Positions 36,925 to 45,800 are shown, counted from the first letter of the stretch. The stretch: 64,000 nt of DNA from Desulfocucumis palustris (GCF_002933875.1 NZ_BFAV01000073.1:62001-126000), one strand, 5' to 3'. Program-made: numbers and translations. The notes: generated from the letters alone by a model not told the origin.

Positions 36925-37677
36925 ATGGAATTAAACGATCGGGTAAAAGAAGGCTGGCGGATATCCGCGCGAGGCTACAGCGGGATCGTACAGGCGGAGC
37001 TGGATGACGGCGCGGAAAGCCGGTGGGTCTCCGGGATCCTGGAGATGGCCCCGCGGGAAGGGAGGCTGAAGATACTGGATGTCGGCACCGGGCCGGGCTT
37101 TTTCGCAATGATCCTTGCAAAGGCCGGGCATGACCTCACCGGAATCGACGCGTCTCCGGATATGCTCCAGTGCGCCCGGGAAAACGTTGCGGAATTCGGC
37201 GTTACGGCCAAGTTCCAAGTTATGGACAGCCAGCAAACGGAGTTTGAGGACAACAGCTTCGATATGGTCATAAGCCGCAATGTGGTATGGACGCTGGTAC
37301 GTCCGGAGGACGCATACCGGGACTGGCTCAGGATACTAAAGCCGGGGGGAAGGGTCCTGATCTTTGACGGAGATATGTCCGAAAGGCGCCGCACTCCAAA
37401 AGTAAAGGCCATCGAAAAGGAAAACCGCGCTAAATACCTGGAGTTGTACGGCAACCCGCCCATGTCCTTTAAGGATGAAGAGTTTGACAAAGCCCGGGGC
37501 TGGAAGGTCGATATGCCTCTGTACAACGAACCCCGGCCGGAATGGGACGTCAAAACCCTTGAGAAGCTGGGTTATAAAAACGTTAGCAGCGAATATGTCG
37601 CGGACCGGGTTCACGATGTGAAGCGCCTGCTGCTCTACCGCACGAATCCGATGTACCGGGTTTGCGGAGAAAAATAA
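36925..37677 (+). CDS. SAM-dependent methyltransferase in the FecBCD-type operon
   Basis: 250 residues. Motif I ILDVGTGPGFFAMILA, VTGIDASPDMLQCARENV-like region, FDMVISRNVVWTLV, ILKPGGRVLIFDGDM. COG2226-like. It is placed between the exporter-fold ABC pair and a periplasmic binding-protein gene, in the same direction. Substrate unknown. Similar genes accompany metallophore and metal-complex transport loci, so the nearby transport cargo or its ligand may be the substrate (inference). Confidence 0.87.
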   Translation: MELNDRVKEGWRISARGYSGIVQAELDDGAESRWVSGILEMAPREGRLKILDVGTGPGFFAMILAKAGHDLTGIDASPDMLQCARENVAEFGVTAKFQVMDSQQTEFEDNSFDMVISRNVVWTLVRPEDAYRDWLRILKPGGRVLIFDGDMSERRRTPKVKAIEKENRAKYLELYGNPPMSFKDEEFDKARGWKVDMPLYNEPRPEWDVKTLEKLGYKNVSSEYVADRVHDVKRLLLYRTNPMYRVCGEK

Positions 37678-37714
37678 AAACTCAATGTTATTTTAATTTT
37701 ATGGAGAAATGAAA

Positions 37715-38887
37715 ATGAAAAGAAAACTGACAGCGTTCCTTCTGGCCGCAGTGATGGCCTGTACAATATTACTTTCGGGCTGCTCACGGCCTGAATCCGG
37801 GAAAACAGCTTCCGCGCCGCCCGCCGGCCGGGAAAAAGAAACCGTTACCATCACGGACCTGGCGGGACGTCAGGTTGAGTTGGCGGTGCCCGTTGAAAAA
37901 GCCGCGATCAACTGGACCGGTTCCGGCGGGGCGTTTATGACGATGTCCGCCCTGCTGGGCAAAGACGTTTATAAGTACATCGCCGCATGGGACGGCGGTC
38001 TCCAGAAATACCGGTTTGACATGTTTAAACATTACAGTTCCGTCATCCCGGAGCTTGCCGACATACCCGTAATCGGCAGTGTCGAGTATGAGGACTTTAA
38101 TATGGAAAGGCTCATCTCGCTGAAACCGGACGTTGTCATCCTGACGCTGGGCGTGAAGCAACAGGCTGAAAAAGTTCTCGAAGCCGCCCTGGAGGAGGCG
38201 GGGATCCCCCTGGTATATATCGACTATCACGCTGAGACAATTGAAAACCATTCGAAAACCACGCGCCTCCTGGGCAAATTATTCGGCAAAGAGGAACGGG
38301 CGGAGGAAGTCCTCAGTTATTACGTGGATAATATAACAATGCTCACCGGCCGTTTGGCAAAACTTACGGACGGGGACAGACCCTCGGTTTACATGGAGAC
38401 GGGAATGAATCAGGCAAACTACGGCAATACCTACGCCAATAATTACATGTGGGGCGGAATGGTTAACAAGGCTCTGGGGGCGAATATCGGCGACGGCGTT
38501 GTGGAAAACGCGGGCCCCATTGAAGCTGAATTTCTTATCTCCCAAAACCCTGATTATATTATCTTAACGGGTTCCTACTGGCCAAATGAACCGACTTCCC
38601 TGCGCATGGGATATCTTTCAAAACCGGAAGAAACACAAAAACTGTTAAAAGCGTTCACCGACAGGCCCGGCTGGTCTGAGCTCGACGCGGTGAAAAACAA
38701 AAAGGTATTCGCCATTCATCACGGTTTGGGCAGAGAGCTATATGATGTGGCGGCGGTGGCTTTTCTTGCAAAAACCCTGCACCCCGATCTTTTTGAAGAC
38801 CTGGACCCGATGGCGATGCTTGAGGAATATTACCACCGCTTCCTGCCCTATGACCTTTACGGGGTGTGGATGACACAGCTTCAGTAG
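37715..38887 (+). CDS. FecB/BtuF-type binding lipoprotein
   Basis: 390 residues from ATG 37715 (GGAG 8 bases upstream; ATG 37709 is too close). Lipobox LLSGCSRP. Starts with the class III binding-protein wording ITDLAGRQVELAVPVEKAAI, then MERLISLKPDVVIL, the helical backbone and DAVKNKKVFAIHHGLG. Family ligands are ferric siderophores, haem, cobalamin and similar chelates, and occasionally oxyanions. Delivers cargo to the permease that follows at once. Confidence 0.9.
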   Translation: MKRKLTAFLLAAVMACTILLSGCSRPESGKTASAPPAGREKETVTITDLAGRQVELAVPVEKAAINWTGSGGAFMTMSALLGKDVYKYIAAWDGGLQKYRFDMFKHYSSVIPELADIPVIGSVEYEDFNMERLISLKPDVVILTLGVKQQAEKVLEAALEEAGIPLVYIDYHAETIENHSKTTRLLGKLFGKEERAEEVLSYYVDNITMLTGRLAKLTDGDRPSVYMETGMNQANYGNTYANNYMWGGMVNKALGANIGDGVVENAGPIEAEFLISQNPDYIILTGSYWPNEPTSLRMGYLSKPEETQKLLKAFTDRPGWSELDAVKNKKVFAIHHGLGRELYDVAAVAFLAKTLHPDLFEDLDPMAMLEEYYHRFLPYDLYGVWMTQLQ

Positions 38888-38888
38888 G

Positions 38889-39944
38889 ATGGAAATGATT
38901 AAAACAAACACACTGGCAAAAGATTATCAGGAGCGCTCCCGAAAACGCCTGACAAAGCTTACTGTCGGCCTGCTGATCTGTTCTGTGGGCCTGATTGCGG
39001 ATATCCTCATCGGGCCCAGCTGGCTTACGATTCAGGAAACTTTTACGGCGCTGTTCAAGCCTGAGGAGGTTGAAACCGCAGTCAGGGTGATCGTGTGGAC
39101 CTTCCGGTTCCCCGCCACCCTCATGGCGCTGGGAGTCGGAGCCGCGTTGGGGATTGCCGGCGCAGTGATGCAGACAATCCTGGACAATCCCCTGGCCAGC
39201 CCCTATACCCTGGGCATTTCAGCCGGGGCGGGCTTCGGGGCGGCGCTTGCCATCGTCTTTGGCAGCATGGTGACCACAGCTTTCGGACCATATCTGGTAC
39301 CGACTTGTGCTTTTTTATTTGCCATGCTGACGAGCTTCGTGATCTATCTGCTTGGAAAGCTGAAAGGCCTGTCTCCGGCAACCATGGTGCTGAGCGGCAT
39401 AGGACTGTCCTTCCTGTTTCAGGCTTTGCAGTCCCTGCTTCAATATATCTCCACTCCGGAGGTGCTGCAGAATATCGTATTCTGGCTTTTTGGCAGCCTT
39501 ACAAAGTCGAACTGGTTCACGGTCACGCTGATCTACATCGTTCTTTTAGTTGTGATTCCCGCCATTATGGCGGATTCATGGAGGCTGACGGCATTAAAGC
39601 TGGGGGATGAAAAAGCCCGGGGGCTGGGAATTAATGTGGAGCGGCTCCGGGTCAAAATGTTCATCCTGGTGTCGATCCTTACCAGCGCGGCGGTGGCGTT
39701 TGTGGGGATCATCGGGTTTATCGGCCTTGTGGGACCCCATGTGGCACGGATGCTGGTGGGTGAGGATCAGCGTTTCTTTGTGCCTCTTTCGGCAGTCTTC
39801 GGCGCCGCGCTGCTTTCATTTGCATCCATAGGGAGCAAGGTCGTTTCACCCGGGGCGATACTGCCCATTGGCATAGTCACCGCCCTCATCGGCGTACCGT
39901 TTTATTTTTCCCTGATACTCAGGGGCAAAAGAGGGTGGCTGTAA
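38889..39944 (+). CDS. FecCD-type permease
   Basis: 351 residues with about ten membrane helices. Family signatures: GAALGIAGAVMQTILDNPLA, LSGIGLSFLFQALQSLL, GIIGFIGLVGPHVARMLVG. It starts 1 base after the stop of the binding-protein gene and its stop codon overlaps the next start (TAATG). Confidence 0.93.
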   Translation: MEMIKTNTLAKDYQERSRKRLTKLTVGLLICSVGLIADILIGPSWLTIQETFTALFKPEEVETAVRVIVWTFRFPATLMALGVGAALGIAGAVMQTILDNPLASPYTLGISAGAGFGAALAIVFGSMVTTAFGPYLVPTCAFLFAMLTSFVIYLLGKLKGLSPATMVLSGIGLSFLFQALQSLLQYISTPEVLQNIVFWLFGSLTKSNWFTVTLIYIVLLVVIPAIMADSWRLTALKLGDEKARGLGINVERLRVKMFILVSILTSAAVAFVGIIGFIGLVGPHVARMLVGEDQRFFVPLSAVFGAALLSFASIGSKVVSPGAILPIGIVTALIGVPFYFSLILRGKRGWL

Positions 39945-40711
39945 TGATCGACATCATTGGTCTTTCTTTTGGATATAAAGAGCAAATGGTATTGAATGAC
40001 ATAAGCTTTGAGGCAAAACCGGGGGAGATAACAGCCATAATCGGCGCAAACGGGATAGGAAAATCCACTTTGTTAAAAAATGTTTGCGGGCTGTTAGAGG
40101 GAGACGGCACGATAAAGATTTGCGGCAAGCCCTTAAGGGAGTACCGCCCAAGCGAACTGTCAAGCCAGGTCAGTTACCTTTCCCAGGACACGGTCTCCCA
40201 TGCGCTGCTTACCGTATTTGAGATTGTTTTGCTTGGCCGCATCGAACGGTTAAGCCAAAGGATCAGCGACGAAGACATCCAGGCGGTGGATGCCGTATTG
40301 CACAGGCTGGGAATCGAGTCTTTCGCCTTCCGTTATATCGGTGAATTGTCAGGGGGGCAGCGTCAGCTTGTTTTTATCGCCCAGGCTTTGATCCGGAACC
40401 CGCAAGTTTTGGTTATGGATGAACCCACCAGCAATCTCGACCTTAACTATCAATTCCAGATCATGGAGCTGATAAAAAAGCTTACGGTCACAGAAGGCCT
40501 GACTACCCTCATAACGCTTCATCAGCTGGAACTGGCCGCCCGGTTTGCGGAAAAGATTATCGTGCTTGATGGCGGGCGGGTTTACGGAAGCGGCACTCCG
40601 TCCGAAGTATTGACCAGGGCTATGCTGCGGGAGGTATACAGAATGGACGTGGAAATCGTGAACAGTGCGGGAGCGATTCACATCGTACCGATCTGCCGGC
40701 ATGTGAGTTAG
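39944..40711 (+). CDS. ATP-binding protein of the FecBCD-type importer
   Basis: 255 residues from ATG 39944. Walker A GANGIGKST, signature LSGGQRQLVFIAQALI, Walker B VLVMDEPTSNLDL, then LHQLELAARFAEKI. FecE/BtuD class. Last gene of the operon; a hairpin follows. Confidence 0.93.
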   Translation: MIDIIGLSFGYKEQMVLNDISFEAKPGEITAIIGANGIGKSTLLKNVCGLLEGDGTIKICGKPLREYRPSELSSQVSYLSQDTVSHALLTVFEIVLLGRIERLSQRISDEDIQAVDAVLHRLGIESFAFRYIGELSGGQRQLVFIAQALIRNPQVLVMDEPTSNLDLNYQFQIMELIKKLTVTEGLTTLITLHQLELAARFAEKIIVLDGGRVYGSGTPSEVLTRAMLREVYRMDVEIVNSAGAIHIVPICRHVS

Positions 40712-40719
40712 AAGGCAGA

Positions 40720-40742
40720 ACCCTGTCCAGCCGGGACAGGGT
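40720..40742 (+). terminator. Hairpin after the FecBCD-type operon
   Basis: ACCCTGTCC-AGCC-GGGACAGGGT, 9-10 bp perfect, followed by a short TTTAAAA, so a weak terminator. Confidence 0.65.
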
Positions 40743-40859
40743 TTAAAATATGGCAATCAACATGAAAGAATTTAATGTAAAGCCTCTTTTACTGAAGGCA
40801 TTACATTGGCAGGTTGGTCTTAATTTAGTACCATATTTGTACCGGGGGGTGGTAACGCA

Positions 40860-41141
40860 ATGAATATTAAAGAAGATATTAGGCCTGTTTCTTATATTAA
40901 AGCCCATGCGGCTGAGATTCTGGCGCAAGTGAACGAGAGCCACAGACCTGTCTATGTTACACAAAACGGAGAGGCCAAGGCGGTCTTGCTGGATACTGAA
41001 TCCTATGAAAAAATGAAGAAGGCTCTCGGTTTATTAAAACTACTGGCCCAAGGAGAACAGGATATAGTCAATGGAAAAGTCTTATCACAGGAAGATTTTT
41101 TTTCGGCTATGGATCGTGACTATAACAATACAAGGCCATGA
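40860..41141 (+). CDS. Phd/YefM-type antitoxin
   Basis: 93 residues: DIRPVSYIKAHAAEILAQVN, PVYVTQNGEAKAVLLDTESY, then a helical toxin-binding tail. GGGGGGTGG is just upstream of ATG 40860. It overlaps the toxin gene by 4 bases (ATGA). Expected to bind the toxin and to repress its own operon; a GTACCATATTTGTAC site near 40830 may be the operator. Confidence 0.88.
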   Translation: MNIKEDIRPVSYIKAHAAEILAQVNESHRPVYVTQNGEAKAVLLDTESYEKMKKALGLLKLLAQGEQDIVNGKVLSQEDFFSAMDRDYNNTRP

Positions 41142-41464
41142 ATAAAAGGACATATCAGGTATTCTGGACACAAACTGCCCAGCAAGATTTTAAAAAAATA
41201 ATTGAATACATTGCCGCTGATAGTGAAATTCAAGCCGGGAAAGTTTATCCTGGCATTAAACAAAAAGCTGAACACTTAAGTCAAATGTTCCTACGGGGAA
41301 GAATTGTTCCGGAATTAAGATATTACAGTATTTTAATCTACGGGGAATTAATCAGCCCACCTTGGCGAATTATTTACAAGACTGAGGAAAATAAAGTATG
41401 GGTGCTTGCAGTAATTGATGGAAGAAGAAATGTTGAGGACATATTGCTTGACAGGTTTATTTAA
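41138..41464 (+). CDS. RelE/ParE-type toxin
   Basis: 108 residues, ParE/RelE fold: VFWTQTAQQDFKKIIEYIA, a central YYSILIYGE strand pair, WRIIYKTEENKVWVLAVIDGRR. Start codon overlaps the antitoxin stop. Could inhibit gyrase or cleave mRNA; the sequence does not settle it. Confidence 0.87.
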   Translation: MNKRTYQVFWTQTAQQDFKKIIEYIAADSEIQAGKVYPGIKQKAEHLSQMFLRGRIVPELRYYSILIYGELISPPWRIIYKTEENKVWVLAVIDGRRNVEDILLDRFI

Positions 41465-41481
41465 CTGGAGATATATCACGA

Positions 41482-41660
41482 ATGCTGTCTTTGTTTGGGG
41501 AAAAAGCAAAACTGCTTAGGGTTTAAAACAATAAACAAGTCCTGGAACGCCTGACGCATATGCAGGGCTTGGAAAATTTTTATCTTGTCGGCGGCACCGC
41601 CGTAGCAAGATTTTTTTGCCCCCAGGCATCTCCCGGTATTCATTATACCTGTCGGTAAAT
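41482..41660 (+). pseudogene. Remnant of an AbiEii-like nucleotidyltransferase toxin gene
   Basis: From ATG 41482 the frame reads MLSLFGEKAKLLRV, a stop, then VLERLTHMQGLENFYLVGGTAVARFF. The NFYLVGGTA motif is the nucleotidyltransferase signature of AbiEii/MenT-type toxins. One in-frame stop and loss of everything past the motif show it is dead. The remainder of 41465-41802 has only short open stretches, including one of about 35 codons on the reverse strand (41662-41757) that I cannot assign. Confidence 0.65.
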
Positions 41661-41802
41661 ACCGGCTCGGTAAACCAGAGCCTCTTGCCGCCCGGCTTTG
41701 AAATAAAGCGGCTTTTTCAGCTTCTTTGTATCCCGGATATTGTAATCATCTCCCACCGGTTATATACTAAAAAATAGGAATTAGCTTAGGAGTACTTCCG
41801 AC

Positions 41803-42690
41803 ATGGAAAACGACAGGATCGACCATGACCGCCTGTTTAAAGAACTGCTGGAGACATTTTTTGCCGAATTCATGGTACTATTCTTTCCGGAAGCCGCCCA
41901 ATCCATTGACCTGAAGCAAATCAAATTTCTCCAGCAGGAGATATTCACCGACATAACAGCCGGGGAAAAACGCGCAGTGGACATATTGGCGGAGACCCGT
42001 CTAAAAAATGAGTCCGGCCTGATCCTGGTCCATGTTGAGCCCCAGGCATACGAGCAGAAGAAATTCAACCAGCGGATGTTTATCTACTTCAGCCGGCTGT
42101 ATGAAAAATACCGGCGCCGGATACTGCCCGTGGCGGTATTCAGCTATGACCGGGTACGGGATGAGCCGGACAGTTTCGGGCTGGGGTTCCCCTTTCTGGC
42201 AGTTTTGAATTTCCGGTTTTACAAACTGGAACTAAAGAAACTGCACTGGCGGGAATATATCCGCAGCGACAGCCCGGTGGCCGCCGCCCTGTTAAGCAAA
42301 ATGGGCTATGAGCCGGAAGAAAGAATAAAAGTAAAGCTGGAATTCATGCGCATGCTGATCCGGATGCAGCTGGACCCGGCCCGGATGGAATTGCTGGCGG
42401 GCTTTTTCGAGACCTACCTGAAATTAAACCATGAGGAAGAAGAACAATATAATCTAGAACTGGGAAAACTGGATCGCAAGGAGGTTGACCAAATTATGCA
42501 GATAACCACCAGTTGGCATGAGAAAGGCCGTGCTGAAGGCATAAGAGAAGGTATCAAAGAAGGCGAAACCAAAAAAGCGCTGGAAACCGCCCGGGCCGCC
42601 TTGAAGAAAGGGTTGGCGGAAGATGTAATTATTGAAATAACCGGCCTGCATGCCGAAGACATTAAGAAGCTGAAGGACCAGTTGAACTAA
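41803..42690 (+). CDS. Rpn-like PD-(D/E)XK nuclease family protein
   Basis: 295 residues. Starts DHDRLFKELLETFFAEFM, the usual opening of the Rpn/DUF4351 family. The nuclease core is suggested by RAVDILAE and LILVHVEPQ (D, then ExQ). A charged C-terminal tail (RAEGIREGIKEGETKKAL) with short repeats follows, also typical. Family members promote RecA-independent recombination in E. coli and are frequent near mobile DNA. Good match to the family, biological role unclear. Confidence 0.8.
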   Translation: MENDRIDHDRLFKELLETFFAEFMVLFFPEAAQSIDLKQIKFLQQEIFTDITAGEKRAVDILAETRLKNESGLILVHVEPQAYEQKKFNQRMFIYFSRLYEKYRRRILPVAVFSYDRVRDEPDSFGLGFPFLAVLNFRFYKLELKKLHWREYIRSDSPVAAALLSKMGYEPEERIKVKLEFMRMLIRMQLDPARMELLAGFFETYLKLNHEEEEQYNLELGKLDRKEVDQIMQITTSWHEKGRAEGIREGIKEGETKKALETARAALKKGLAEDVIIEITGLHAEDIKKLKDQLN

Positions 42691-42816
42691 AGTCGCCAAG
42701 GAACATATATCTTTGTTCCCATTTTTCACCGCTTGCTGCCGGCTTCTTTTTGCCTGTTCCTGAATAGTTACCGGGAACCTGATCAGGTAAATAGTTAAAC
42801 TAATAACCATGAAGGC

Positions 42817-42860
42817 TCATACTCTCCGAAAAACGGAGGGCTTTTGTGAGTTTATTTTTT
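42817..42860 (+). terminator. Terminator hairpin between the nuclease and aminotransferase genes
   Basis: Nested stems CTCATA/TGTGAG and CTCCG/CGGAG with an AAAAA loop, followed by TTTATTTTTT. The flanking ACCATGAAGGCT repeats a word seen in the transport leaders. Confidence 0.7.
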
Positions 42861-43183
42861 GAGATAAGCAAACCATGAAGGTGCCGCACTGCAGAAGCAA
42901 GGGCGTTTTCCTGGTTTTTTGTTTTAAACAAATTAAAACATTACCGGGATCACAGGGCGTCAGATGAAATAAAGCAAGCTCTACATGGAAAGGCTCTCCA
43001 TTTCCCGGTTGGGCGGACCGGGCAGGCTAAATCCGGTGCCGGCCAGCCGCCCGACCTCCTGGAACCGGCCGCTTTTTTTCACGGCCGGTGGGGAAAGTGG
43101 GGATTCTTGCCCGCTCCCGGGACGCGCGTTATAATATTGAATTATAAATAGAGTTCAATATTTTATTGTCGAAAGGATGCTGG
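42861..43183 (+). other. Intergenic region before the aminotransferase gene
   Basis: No gene seen. It holds a second hairpin candidate opening with AACCATGAAGG (42871) and closing CCTGGTTTTTTG (42921), and a GGCCG-rich hairpin (ACCGGCCG with CGGCCGGT, about 43063-43088). An AT-rich stretch near 43132-43160 may carry the promoter. Confidence 0.4.
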
Positions 43184-43186
43184 TTG

Positions 43187-44413
43187 TTGAAAGTGTTATA
43201 CAACTTTGATGCAGTAACTGACAGAAAGAATACCAATAGCATGAAATGGGACAAGAGTAATAAGTTATTCGGTAGTGATGATTTAATTAATATGTGGGTG
43301 GCGGATATGGATTTTCCCTGCCCGGAATTGGTGGTTAAAGCTGTTAAAGAGCGGGCTGAATACCCTGTTTACGGATACTCTTTTCCTCCGGAGTCATTAT
43401 ACGATGTGATAGTTGAAAGGCTGGACAGAGTTTACGGCTGGAAAATAAAAAAGGAGTGGATCGTATTTACGGCCGGGGTGGTTAACGGGTTATACTCGGC
43501 AGTCGGGGCTTTTACCAATCCCGGAGACGAGGTGGTGGTACAGCCGCCGGTATATTATCCGTTTTTTAATGCAGTTAAAGACAATGGCTGCCAGATTTTA
43601 TACAACCCTTTGGCCTTTGACGGCCAGCGATATGCCATGGACCTGGATAACCTGGAAGAGCTTTTTAAAACTGTCACTACCTTTCCGGCACGGGTCCCCC
43701 GGATTAAGATGCTTATTTTATGCAGTCCGCATAATCCTGTGGGCAGAGTATGGTCGAAGGAAGAGTTGGCCGCTTTGGGAGAAATTTGCCTCAAAAACAA
43801 CTGTATGCTCATATCTGATGAAATTCACAGTGAACTGCTGGTTGGCGATGTTCAGCATACGGTTACCGCGACGATATCCCCGGAGCTTGAACAGCAGACC
43901 ATCACCTTTTTGTCCGCCAGTAAAACATTTAATCTGGCCGGCCTGGCCACTTCTTTTGCCGTTATCCCCAATGATTATTGGCGCGGTGAATTTATAAAAT
44001 CCAGGGCCGGCCATAACAGCGGCAATTTATTTGGCTTTGCCGCCCTTGAAGCCGCCTTTCGCCACGGTGACGAATACCTTCGGCAGTTGCTGGTATACTT
44101 AAAGGATAATATAAAATTTTTTACCGGTTATATAGAAAGCAATATTTCCGGTCTTAAAGTGATTAAGCCGGAAGGGACTTATCTGGTATGGGTAGATATG
44201 CGAAAACTGGACATGAATGCCCTGGAACTGCAGAATTTTATCCGCTGCAAGGCCCGTTTGGCATTGGACGACGGTTACGCCTTCGGACCCGGTGGCGAGG
44301 GGTTTCAGAGGTTTAACCTGGCCTGCCCCCGTATTGTGCTGCGAGCAGCGCTGGAGAGATTGGAACAGGCTGTTGCGGCAATAAAAGTGACTAACATACC
44401 CTTAAATCCTTAA
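43187..44413 (+). CDS. MalY/PatB-type aminotransferase (probable C-S lyase)
   Basis: 408 residues from TTG 43187; AAAGGATG is 8-9 bases upstream (TTG 43184 is equivalent, and 43166 is less likely). Fold type I PLP enzyme: MWVADMDFPCPELVV and GYSFPP at the N-terminus, FTAGVVNGLYSAVGAF, LCSPHNPVGRVW, SDEIHSEL, PLP-lysine in FLSASKTFNLAGL. The family splits cystathionine or cysteine to a thiol, pyruvate and ammonia. Stands alone. Confidence 0.9.
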   Translation: MKVLYNFDAVTDRKNTNSMKWDKSNKLFGSDDLINMWVADMDFPCPELVVKAVKERAEYPVYGYSFPPESLYDVIVERLDRVYGWKIKKEWIVFTAGVVNGLYSAVGAFTNPGDEVVVQPPVYYPFFNAVKDNGCQILYNPLAFDGQRYAMDLDNLEELFKTVTTFPARVPRIKMLILCSPHNPVGRVWSKEELAALGEICLKNNCMLISDEIHSELLVGDVQHTVTATISPELEQQTITFLSASKTFNLAGLATSFAVIPNDYWRGEFIKSRAGHNSGNLFGFAALEAAFRHGDEYLRQLLVYLKDNIKFFTGYIESNISGLKVIKPEGTYLVWVDMRKLDMNALELQNFIRCKARLALDDGYAFGPGGEGFQRFNLACPRIVLRAALERLEQAVAAIKVTNIPLNP

Positions 44414-44459
44414 CTTTGCTGGTAATATATAAATGTAATTTAACGGGGAGGGTTGCGGG

Positions 44460-45293
44460 ATGCCTGAGTTACCGGAGATATACCGTCTATCCGAGCAAAT
44501 GAACAACGAGCTTGCGGGTAAAACAATTAAAGGCGTCCAGGTGCTGCAGGAAAAGTGCCTTAACATGCCCGCTGAAAGTTTCATTAAAATACTGTCCAAC
44601 AAACGTATCGAAAATGCCACGTCCAGGGGAAAGTGGATAGTCATAAAGCTTGAACCTGATTACCGGCTTTTTTTAAGCCTGGGTATGGGAGGAAACGTAA
44701 TACTGCATGAAAATGGACAGGCTCTGCCGGACAAATATCAGTTGAGGATTGACTTTCATGACGGGCGGATTCTAACCGTCGGATTCTGGTGGTTTGGATA
44801 TGCGCATGCCGTGAGCGAAAAGGATTTAGGAAGCCATAAGATGACCGCGAAGCTTGGCCTTACACCTATAAGGGAAGCCGGTTTCAGCTTGGAACATTTC
44901 CTGGGCCTGCTTAAAGGCAGGAAGGGCTCTGTAAAAAACTTCCTGCTAAACCAGGGCTATATCGCGGGTATAGGAAACGTGTATGTTCAGGACATACTGT
45001 TCAGGGCCAGGATGCATCCCGGCAGGAAGTTGCAGACTCTTACGGATGAAGATAAATCTTTACTTTACAGCAGCATTATGGAAACCCTGGGGGAGGCGGT
45101 CAAACTGGGAGGGCTGGCCTATGAAAAAGATCTTTACGACCGGCCGGGCGGATTCAAGGATTTCCTTGTGGGCTACAGGGAAGGGCAGCCATGCCCTGAA
45201 TGCGGCGCAACCGTTGAGAAGATAAAAACCGGCGGCACGGCCTCATATATATGTCCAAACTGTCAGGGGACGGAGGACCCGGTGGATTATTGA
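44460..45293 (+). CDS. Fpg/Nei-family DNA glycosylase, divergent
   Basis: 277 residues beginning MPELPEIYRL, so the catalytic Pro and Glu are in place. H2TH-type region with NQGYIAGIGNVYVQDILF. C-terminal zinc finger CPEC...CPNC is intact, but the GGRG Arg that normally contacts DNA phosphate in the finger loop is replaced (KTGGTASYICPNC). Expected function: base-excision repair of oxidised bases. The changed finger and atypical FLSLGMGGNVI strand suggest altered substrate preference. GGGAGG precedes the ATG. Confidence 0.88.
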   Translation: MPELPEIYRLSEQMNNELAGKTIKGVQVLQEKCLNMPAESFIKILSNKRIENATSRGKWIVIKLEPDYRLFLSLGMGGNVILHENGQALPDKYQLRIDFHDGRILTVGFWWFGYAHAVSEKDLGSHKMTAKLGLTPIREAGFSLEHFLGLLKGRKGSVKNFLLNQGYIAGIGNVYVQDILFRARMHPGRKLQTLTDEDKSLLYSSIMETLGEAVKLGGLAYEKDLYDRPGGFKDFLVGYREGQPCPECGATVEKIKTGGTASYICPNCQGTEDPVDY

Positions 45294-45482
45294 ACAGTGG
45301 TTTTAGAGAATAGCTAATTTTAACTTACCCGGCGTTATATGGCGGCACGGCTTTGCCAATTTCGGCTTTCATGGCTGGGAAGGCGGGCCGTATACCTTTT
45401 TTTGTCACAGTTTGGTGTTATAACCAATATATTAAGGTAAATGAACCGCTATTTTAAAAAAATGGGATTGGAGTGATTGTTC

Positions 45483-45770
45483 ATGGGATACGGATTTGGA
45501 TCCCCTGGTGGCCGGGTCCAGGGACCGGATAAGGGAAAAGCTCCTTTTGGCCCCGGTTATAAACGGCCTCCGGCCAGGCCGGTATTCGGCCCGTGGCCCT
45601 GGGAATATGGGGCGGCAGATTCCCTGCACTGTCCCAGGTGCGGTTACGGCCCGTTTCCGTGGCCGGGCGCCAGGCCGGCAAAGGACCCTCCGGCTGAGGA
45701 ACCTGTACTGAAAAACAGATGGGTATGTATGCGGCTGGATCCCTGCAACAGGGATTGCATATTTAAATAA
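45483..45770 (+). CDS. Small Pro/Gly-rich protein, function unknown
   Basis: 95 residues from ATG 45483 (GGAGTG upstream; TTG 45477 is possible). Rich in Gly, Pro and Arg with a CPRC motif and a Cys-rich end (CMRLDPCNRDC). Resembles no family I can name. Coding status is supported by a ribosome site and a following hairpin-like TGACGCC/GGCGTCA, but not proven. Confidence 0.5.
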   Translation: MGYGFGSPGGRVQGPDKGKAPFGPGYKRPPARPVFGPWPWEYGAADSLHCPRCGYGPFPWPGARPAKDPPAEEPVLKNRWVCMRLDPCNRDCIFK

Positions 45771-45774
45771 AGTC

Positions 45775-45800
45775 TGACGCCTTACGGCGGGCGTCAATAA
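45775..45800 (+). terminator. Possible weak terminator
   Basis: TGACGCC-TTACGGC-GGGCGTCA, a 7-bp stem just after the stop of the small Pro/Gly-rich gene. No T-run. Confidence 0.4.

Noticed and set aside
42861-43183. T-box or SAM-box leader for the aminotransferase gene
   Set aside because: Neither the AGGGTGGNACCGCG T-box core nor S-box signatures are present.
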